NCBI RefSeq assembly: GCF_000250875.1
Contig: NZ_JH604993.1
Location: 1-8,176, forward strand
From: Sutterella parvirubra YIT 11816
Lineage (GTDB): Bacteria; Pseudomonadota; Gammaproteobacteria; Burkholderiales; Burkholderiaceae_F
Direction of reading: 5' to 3'
Length of the DNA stretch: 8,176 bases
Shown in pieces: positions 4,430 through 8,176 of this stretch. Both the position numbers and the translations under genes were made by a program. Below the pieces are notes generated by a model that did not search any database, had not been told where the DNA came from, and saw only the letters and a program-made list of their open reading frames with translations. How positions within the stretch are numbered: position 1 is the first letter of the stretch; each line of letters opens with the position of its first letter.

Positions 4430-5674
4430 ATGCTCACCACGCTTCGTGCCTGGCTGCCGGTCGCCATGCTGGCGGTCGCGGCCTTCGTCTACAACACGTC
4501 CGAATTCCTTCCGGTCGGGCTTCTCCCCGACATCGCCGAAGGCCTCAACGAGTCGACCTCCTTCACCGGGCTCGTCATCACGGGCTACGCCTGGGTGGTG
4601 GCGATCGCCTCGCTCCCCTTGGCCATCGCAACCGCGAAGCTCGAACGCAGGAAGCTCCTCTTGTCCCTCATGGGGATCTTCGCCGTCGCCCACCTCGTGA
4701 TGCCCTGGGTGACCTCCTTCATGACGCTGCTCGCGGCCCGCGTGATGGTCGCGCTCGCGCATGCCGTCTTCTGGTCGATCATGTTCCCGCTCGCCGCGCG
4801 CATGTCCCCGAAGGGCCAGACCGCGAAGGGGGTCGCGTCCGTCATGGCGGGGACGGTCCTCGCCACGGTCTTCGGCGTCCCGATCGGGACGAAGCTCGGT
4901 CACTGGTTCGGCTGGCAGGAAGCCTTCGCGATCGTGGGCGGCGCGGCGGTGATTTCCGGCCTTCTGATCGCGATGGTGCTGCCCGAATCGCCCTCGCGGA
5001 AGGCCGGTTCGCTCGCGAGCCTCCCCGTGATTCTGAAGCGCCCGGCTCTGCGCCAGCTCTACTTCATCGCCGCCGTCGCGATGTTGGGGAACTTCACGGT
5101 CTACTCGTACGTGTCGCCCATCGTCACGGAAGCCGCGGGCGGGAGCCTGGAGACCGTCGTGACGCTTCTGCTCGTCTTCGGGCTTTCGGGCTTCATCGGG
5201 ACGATCGTCAACACGCGGCTTCTGGAAGCGAACACGTCGCTCGCCGTCGTGCTGCCGCTCTCCTTCCTCACGCTCGCCTTCCTCTTCTTCCTTCCCACGG
5301 CGTCGCTTCCCTGGATTCACTGGCCCTTGATCGTCCTTTGGGGCGCTTCCTTGACCGGCCTCATGATGGCCTTGAACAACCTCGTGCTCGCGGCCGGGCA
5401 CGACGCCGCCGACATCTCGTCCTCAATGCTCTCCGGCATCATCAACGTCGGGATCGGCGGGGGCGCGTTCTTGGGGAGCATTCTCTCGTCCGCCTGGTCC
5501 TTCGCGAGCCTCCCCTACGCGGGCGCGATTCTGGCGGGCGGGCCGCTTCTCATGACGCTCCTCATCTGGAAGACGACCGGCGCGGCGATCCTTCCGTACG
5601 ACCACGAGGAGAGCGTGCGCGACCACGGGCAGCCGCTCGACCTGGAGAGCGGGCGCGCGGCGAAGACGGAGTGA
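4430..5674 (+). CDS. sotB: MFS exporter of the SotB (sugar efflux) type
   Basis: This is a 414-residue major facilitator protein of the inner membrane. It aligns from its first residues with E. coli SotB: AAFVYNTSEFLPVGLL (17-32), the YAWVVAIASLPLA segment of helix 2 (53-65), LERRKLLL (71-78) in the loop 2-3 position, and HAVFWSI (111-117). FGVPIGTKLGHWFGW (148-162) is the helix-5 drug-antiporter motif. Twelve hydrophobic segments fit the length. The family exports sugars, sugar analogues or drugs in exchange for protons; the natural substrate here cannot be told. The start at 4430 is chosen by alignment to SotB, although no Shine-Dalgarno sequence precedes it. A GTG at 4388 in the same frame is the main alternative. 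The frame is open far upstream, but that is antisense to the solute-binding protein gene and not coding. A strong terminator follows. Confidence 0.9.
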   Translation: MLTTLRAWLPVAMLAVAAFVYNTSEFLPVGLLPDIAEGLNESTSFTGLVITGYAWVVAIASLPLAIATAKLERRKLLLSLMGIFAVAHLVMPWVTSFMTLLAARVMVALAHAVFWSIMFPLAARMSPKGQTAKGVASVMAGTVLATVFGVPIGTKLGHWFGWQEAFAIVGGAAVISGLLIAMVLPESPSRKAGSLASLPVILKRPALRQLYFIAAVAMLGNFTVYSYVSPIVTEAAGGSLETVVTLLLVFGLSGFIGTIVNTRLLEANTSLAVVLPLSFLTLAFLFFLPTASLPWIHWPLIVLWGASLTGLMMALNNLVLAAGHDAADISSSMLSGIINVGIGGGAFLGSILSSAWSFASLPYAGAILAGGPLLMTLLIWKTTGAAILPYDHEESVRDHGQPLDLESGRAAKTE

Positions 5675-5690
5675 GCCGTTCAGTCCCTGC

Positions 5691-5711
5691 GGCTTCAGTG
5701 GACCTGAAGCC
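5691..5711. repeat. 8-bp stem-loop after the MFS gene
   Basis: GGCTTCAG (5691-5698) pairs with CTGAAGCC (5704-5711) around a five-base loop, 16 bases after the MFS stop codon. No T-run follows; the main terminator is at 5734. Confidence 0.5.
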
Positions 5712-5733
5712 CTGATGTCCTGACCGCTCAGCA

Positions 5734-5774
5734 AAACGCCGACGATTCCCGCGGGAGCCGTCGGCGTTTGTTTG
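5734..5774. terminator. Bidirectional intrinsic terminator between the two exporter genes
   Basis: AAACGCCGACG (5734-5744) pairs perfectly with CGTCGGCGTTT (5759-5769). The loop contains the small palindrome TCCCGCGGGA. On plus the stem is followed by GTTTGTTT, ending the MFS transcript. On minus it is followed by TGCT after an AAAA/TTTT stem end, ending the convergent SMR gene. Confidence 0.85.
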
Positions 5775-5819
5775 AGAGGCGGCGTTCGGAATCGAAGGAC
5801 GCCCGGCGTCTCTTTCGGC

Positions 5820-6143
5820 TCAGCCGACCATCTTCAACCCCACCACCCCCGCGATGATCATGAAGACGCAGAGGAGCCGCGCGAAGCTCGCGGGGTCGTG
5901 GAAGAACGCGATCCCGATCAGCACCGTGCCGGTGGCGCCCAGCCCCGTCCACACCGCGTAGGCCGTGCCGATCGGGATGGACTTCTGCGCCAAGTAGAGG
6001 AAGTAGCCCGAGAGCGCCATCGAGGCGAGCGAGAAGAGGATCGCGGGCCAGTGCCACTTCGGGAATTCGTTCGCGATCTTGAAGCCGAGGGGCCAGCCGA
6101 TCTCAAACGCGGCCGCAATGACGAGCACAAGCCAAGGATGCAT
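5820..6143 (-). CDS. sugE: Small multidrug resistance family transporter, Gdx/SugE (guanidinium exporter) type
   Basis: This is a 107-residue, four-helix inner-membrane protein that would work as a dual-topology dimer. The ATG (6143-6141) has GGAG seven bases upstream. Glu14 is the conserved proton- and cation-binding glutamate of the SMR family, within FEIGWPLGFK (13-22). IPIGTAYAVWTGLGATG (residues about 61-77) carries the GTAYAVWTG signature of the Gdx/SugE subtype rather than the EmrE form (GIAYAIWSG). Known Gdx proteins export guanidinium in exchange for protons, and some SugE proteins export quaternary ammonium compounds. The C-terminal IIAGVVGLKMVG also fits. Its own promoter and a long, structured leader lie upstream, and it ends at the shared terminator with the MFS gene. 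The subtype call is good; the substrate is inferred. Confidence 0.9.
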   Translation of the reverse strand: MHPWLVLVIAAAFEIGWPLGFKIANEFPKWHWPAILFSLASMALSGYFLYLAQKSIPIGTAYAVWTGLGATGTVLIGIAFFHDPASFARLLCVFMIIAGVVGLKMVG

Positions 6144-6236
6144 GGTTTGTCTCCAAGAGAGGTCGCACGGGTCGACGGGCCGGGTCGGAACATCCGGACC
6201 GATGCGGGAAAGCAAAAGGGAATTGTGGAAAGACGA

Positions 6237-6274
6237 AACCGCACGGGCGGCCGGTCGTCCCGGTCCGTGCGGTT
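6237..6274 (-). promoter_or_regulatory. Long stem-loop in the SMR gene leader, possible attenuator
   Basis: AACCGCACGG (6237-6246) pairs with CCGTGCGGTT (6265-6274), and CCGG (6251-6254) pairs with CCGG (6260-6263) inside it. On the minus strand the stem is followed by TCGTCTTTCC, a weak T-rich tract. It therefore looks like a terminator inside the leader, about 95 bases before the SMR start codon. An apical GG-ACGA-CC is visible on minus. Control by a ligand is only a hypothesis. Confidence 0.45.
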
Positions 6275-6288
6275 CCTTCATGAGCGGG

Positions 6289-6316
6289 ATTCTACCAGGG
6301 TCTCTTCGAGTGTCGG
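6289..6316 (-). promoter_or_regulatory. Promoter of the SMR gene
   Basis: On minus, an extended -10 TGG-TAGAAT (TAGAAT = complement of 6289-6294) has CCGACA (complement of 6311-6316) 16 bases upstream as a -35. Transcription would begin near 6282, giving a leader of about 140 bases that contains the hairpin at 6237-6274. Confidence 0.5.
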
Positions 6317-6586
6317 GGTTTCCGAGAACCTTCGAGACCGCCAAGAACTTCCCGCGCGCTCAACGGCTTCCGACGAAACGGGCATCGTCCTTCACCGGTT
6401 TTCGCCCTCGGAGGAATTCAACATAACTCATCGACCACCAAACTCCGTCGCCTTCCGATGACCGTCCATCCCCGTTCCTTTCCAATTGCAAAAAGGCTCA
6501 GGATGGTCAGGCAAAGCTAAGAAAGCGGTCCTAAACTTTCCCGTATTCGTTCGGGTTAATCCCAAGCACACGGAAACTTGAGACCC

Positions 6587-6612
6587 GCGGGACGCTCAAA
6601 CGCACGTCCCGC
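6587..6612. repeat. 8-bp stem-loop upstream of the orphan terminator
   Basis: GCGGGACG (6587-6594) pairs with CGTCCCGC (6605-6612) around a 10-base loop. It lies 29 bases before the terminator at 6642 and may be part of the same plus-strand RNA. Confidence 0.5.
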
Positions 6613-6641
6613 AGCCCGAATCTCCTGACTTGATTGAGTCG

Positions 6642-6679
6642 GCTCCGGCGGCCTTCTGGGCCTCCGGAGCTTCTTTTTC
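6642..6679 (+). terminator. Orphan plus-strand intrinsic terminator
   Basis: GCTCCGG (6642-6648) pairs with CCGGAGC (6664-6670). Inside, after one mismatch, GGCC (6650-6653) pairs with GGCC (6659-6662). TTCTTTTTC follows at once on plus. This is a textbook intrinsic terminator, yet no plus-strand gene lies between the SMR promoter and this point. The minus strand, where the tlpA-like gene ends, has no T-run after this stem. Perfect 11-bp inverted repeats at 6632-6642 and 6722-6732 flank it. Confidence 0.72.
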
Positions 6680-6726
6680 ATGCGGACCGCGCCGAGGATC
6701 CCGGGACGGTCCCGCGCTCACCCGAC

Positions 6727-7368
6727 TCAATCGCGCTTCGCGTACTTCTTCGCGAGCGCTTCGAGGTAGGCGGGGACGCCCTCCCCGCTCCAGTCGACGA
6801 AGCCGCGCACGAACCCGACCGTGTGGCCGTGGCCGTCCAAGACGAAGAAGCTCGGAATGACGTCGAGCGGAAGGGTTTCAGAGAGCTTCTGCTCCGGGTC
6901 GTGCCAGGTGTGGAAGCCCTGGAAGTTGTGCTTCTCGATGAACTTCGTGACGCGGCGCGCGTTCTGGTCGAGCGCGATCGAGATCACCTGAATGTCGGAG
7001 CCCTCCTTGTTGTAGCGCTCCTGAAGGGCCTTCACCGCGGGAAGGCTGCGGATGCAGGGTTCGCACCACGTCGCCCAGACGTCGACCAGGACCATCTTGC
7101 CGTGATACTCAGAGAGGTTGACGGTGTTGCCCTCCACGTCCTTGAAGTCCGCCGTCGAGAAGCCGCGGGCGGTGCGGAATTCGATCAGCGAACGGAGTTC
7201 GCCGGGCTTGCCTTCGATGGGCTTGCCGTTGGGTTCGAACTTCTGGTTGAAGCCGAACTGCGCGGCGGGGTTTTCGACCGGGGCCGCCTGCGCGGCGCCC
7301 GTCATCGTGAGGCCGAACGCGAGGCCCAACGTGAGGCCGAGCGTGGTGAGGGTGTGTTTGATCTGCAT
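6727..7368 (-). CDS. TlpA/ResA-family periplasmic thioredoxin-like disulfide reductase
   Basis: This 213-residue protein starts at an ATG (7368-7366) with AAGGA seven bases upstream. Residues 1-28 are a Sec signal peptide ending AQA. The thioredoxin fold follows: FSTADFKDVEGNTVNLSEYHGK (70-91) is the AhpC/TSA-type entry strand. The redox motif WCEPC is at 101-105 in DVWATWCEPC, and the cis-proline is Pro172 in VIPSFFVLD. Members of this family reduce disulfides in the periplasm, often to keep apocytochrome c haem-binding cysteines reduced (ResA, CcmG). It lies 99 bases downstream of ccmH on the same strand, so a role in cytochrome c maturation is likely. It occupies the place that ccmG fills in other operons, but comes after ccmH. 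About 40 residues between the signal and the fold are unassigned. Confidence 0.9.
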   Translation of the reverse strand: MQIKHTLTTLGLTLGLAFGLTMTGAAQAAPVENPAAQFGFNQKFEPNGKPIEGKPGELRSLIEFRTARGFSTADFKDVEGNTVNLSEYHGKMVLVDVWATWCEPCIRSLPAVKALQERYNKEGSDIQVISIALDQNARRVTKFIEKHNFQGFHTWHDPEQKLSETLPLDVIPSFFVLDGHGHTVGFVRGFVDWSGEGVPAYLEALAKKYAKRD

Positions 7369-7386
7369 GGGTCGTCCTTGGGTTGA

Positions 7387-7429
7387 TGTCTTGAAAATCT
7401 TGGGGTAATCCGTGTCTTGAATCCTGGGG
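7387..7429. repeat. Imperfect direct repeat upstream of the thioredoxin gene
   Basis: TGTCTTGAAAATCTTGGGG (7387-7405) and TGTCTTGAATCCTGGGG (7413-7429) are direct repeats differing by a 2-base gap and one substitution, offset by 26 bases. They fill most of the ccmH to thioredoxin gap. A short 8-base tandem repeat (GCTCATCG twice plus a partial copy, 7441-7461) lies next to them. Confidence 0.45.
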
Positions 7430-7467
7430 TGCGGTGCGCCGCTCATCGGCTCATCGGCTCACCCGCG

Positions 7468-7944
7468 TCATCCGTGCGTCGCGTCGGCCGCTTTGGCCGC
7501 CACCGCCTTCTTCCGGCGCATCCGCCAGAAGACGAGCCCGCCCGCCACGACCAACGCCGCCCAGGGCGCGATCCACAAGGGGGCGGTCCCGGCGTTGACG
7601 TCCGGCATGTAGCTGATCTGCTCGCCGTAGCGCTCGATCATCCATCGGATGATCTCGTCGCGGCTCTTTCCTTCGCGAAGCATCATGAAGATGCGGCCTT
7701 TGAGCTCACTCGCGATCGCCGCTTCGGACTCGTAGAGCGTGAGGTTCGGGGACGCGGGGCAGCGAAGGAGCTTCGAGATCCGGATGGCCTCTTCCTGGAG
7801 CGCGGGGCCGGAGAGCCCGGTCTTCCCGGTCTTCCCGGGTTCTTGATTCGCAGGGGCGTCTTCGGCACGGACGGCCGCGACCCCGAGGGCCGGGACCGCC
7901 AGGCCGAGCGCCTTGCGGAAGATCCTGCGTTTCGTGATGTACAT
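7468..7944 (-). CDS. ccmH: Cytochrome c maturation protein CcmH (NrfF/CycL type) lacking the second motif cysteine
   Basis: This 158-residue membrane-anchored periplasmic protein starts at an ATG (7944-7942) with GGAGGA six bases upstream and 14 bases after the ccmF stop. An N-terminal signal or anchor (RRIFRKALGLAVPALGVAAVRA, about 6-27, Tat-like) is followed by the CcmH domain: LLRC...(59-62), EAAIASELKGRIFMMLREGKSRDEIIRWMIERYGEQISYMP (75-114). A membrane helix spans about 121-140, with a basic C-terminal tail. CcmH normally carries LRCxxCQ, whose two cysteines handle the apocytochrome disulfide. Here the motif reads LRCPASPN, so Cys62 is present but Ser65 (TCC) replaces the second cysteine. 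The rest of the domain is well conserved, arguing against decay. A one-base sequencing error (TGC to TCC) cannot be excluded. Confidence 0.87.
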   Translation of the reverse strand: MYITKRRIFRKALGLAVPALGVAAVRAEDAPANQEPGKTGKTGLSGPALQEEAIRISKLLRCPASPNLTLYESEAAIASELKGRIFMMLREGKSRDEIIRWMIERYGEQISYMPDVNAGTAPLWIAPWAALVVAGGLVFWRMRRKKAVAAKAADATHG

Positions 7945-7958
7945 TCGTCGTCCTCCGC

Positions 7959-8176
7959 TCAGCGGGTGCCCGCCGGGGCGTCGTGCTGATGATCGTGATG
8001 GTGATGATGCGACGCCCTGTGCTTCCGGGCCCCGATCAGAAGGACCAGGAACCCGCCCAGCATCATGATGAGGCCGCCGCCCCAGATCCAGCCCGCGAAG
8101 GGCTTGATCGAGAGACGCACGAGCCAGGTGCCGTCTTCGAGCGCGTTCCCGAGCGAGACGTAGAGGTCGCGCGTCA
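7959..8176 (-). CDS. ccmF: C-terminal end of cytochrome c haem lyase CcmF (partial), with histidine-rich tail
   Basis: Only the last 71 codons are in the window; the gene continues past the right edge. The visible part, RDLYVSLGNALEDGTW then KPFAGWIWGGGLIMMLGG, matches the conserved C-terminus of CcmF/NrfE. It comprises the last periplasmic segment and the final membrane helix. CcmF is the inner-membrane subunit that transfers haem from CcmE to apocytochrome c. After the last helix the protein ends with an unusual tail, SHHHHHDHQHDAPAGTR, with seven histidines. The tail should be cytoplasmic if the usual CcmF topology holds. CcmF versus NrfE cannot be settled from this fragment. It is the first visible gene of the operon with ccmH and the thioredoxin. 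Confidence 0.9.
   Translation of the reverse strand, partial: TRDLYVSLGNALEDGTWLVRLSIKPFAGWIWGGGLIMMLGGFLVLLIGARKHRASHHHHHDHQHDAPAGTR

Larger units (their letters stand above)
6144..6726. other. Intergenic region with the SMR leader and an orphan terminator
   Basis: These 583 bases hold no supportable protein gene. The left part is the minus-strand leader of the SMR gene, with its promoter and a long hairpin. The middle (about 6345-6580) is less GC-rich and unassigned. A GGAGGA at 6410-6415 has no usable start codon after it. The right part has two stem-loops and a plus-strand T-run with no known gene in front. Confidence 0.5.

Noticed and set aside
4424..5401. Minus-strand open frame (325 codons) opposite the MFS gene
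   Set aside because: Highly charged, low-complexity product with no motifs; shadow of the MFS coding frame.
6237..6274. Guanidine-II (mini-ykkC) riboswitch in the SMR leader
   Set aside because: Only one ACGA-type apex is seen, not two tandem hairpins with ACGR loops, so I list it only as a possible attenuator.
6410..6520. Possible small protein after GGAGGA at 6410-6415 or the short frame from ATG 6459
   Set aside because: No start codon lies at proper distance from the ribosome binding site, and the 20-codon frame from 6459 has none in front of it.
1..8176. CRISPR array, tRNA, rRNA or insertion sequence with terminal repeats
   Set aside because: No regularly spaced repeats, no tRNA T-arm signature outside coding sequence, and no transposase motif or paired terminal repeats with target duplication were found.

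Overview
The window is high-GC DNA with strong G/C at codon third positions in most genes. The gene content is that of a proteobacterium: NikR with its canonical nickel ligands, a periplasmic system I (Ccm-type) cytochrome c maturation operon, a SotB-like exporter, a Gdx/SugE-type SMR exporter and an aspartyl dipeptidase (PepE). My best guess is a gut betaproteobacterium of the Burkholderiales, Sutterella-like. This rests on overall style and gene content, not on any marker gene, so it is tentative.

Layout from left to right. (1) Positions 1-771 are lower in GC and mostly non-coding; a minus-strand gene with a strong ribosome binding site starts at 88 and runs off the left edge. (2) Positions 772-1839 hold a small unrecognised cysteine-containing protein, then nikR with a long histidine-rich tail, both on plus. 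(3) Positions 2211-3077 hold a PepE-type dipeptidase preceded by a Tat-like signal peptide. (4) Positions 3078-3253 lie between convergent genes and are packed with five consecutive stem-loops. (5) On minus at 3254-4045 is an orphan periplasmic family-3 solute-binding protein resembling secreted cyclohexadienyl dehydratase (PheC). (6) After a divergent, palindrome-rich spacer comes a SotB-like MFS exporter (4430-5674, plus). It shares a bidirectional terminator with a convergent Gdx/SugE-type SMR exporter (5820-6143, minus). (7) A 583-base stretch (6144-6726) holds the SMR leader and an orphan plus-strand intrinsic terminator that may end an unannotated small RNA. (8) From 6727 to the right edge is a minus-strand operon read ccmF (partial), ccmH, then a TlpA/ResA-like periplasmic thioredoxin.

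The right-hand operon forms one functional unit: CcmF attaches haem, while CcmH and the thioredoxin handle apocytochrome cysteine thiols. The CcmH has only one of the two cysteines of its LRCxxC motif, which is the most surprising protein-level observation here. NikR and CcmF both end in histidine-rich tails, suggesting metal or haem buffering. The central genes (dipeptidase, solute-binding protein or dehydratase, two exporters) look like independent single-gene units, each with its own promoter or terminator signals. No mobile element, tRNA, rRNA or CRISPR array was found. No multi-gene novel defence or biosynthetic system is evident.
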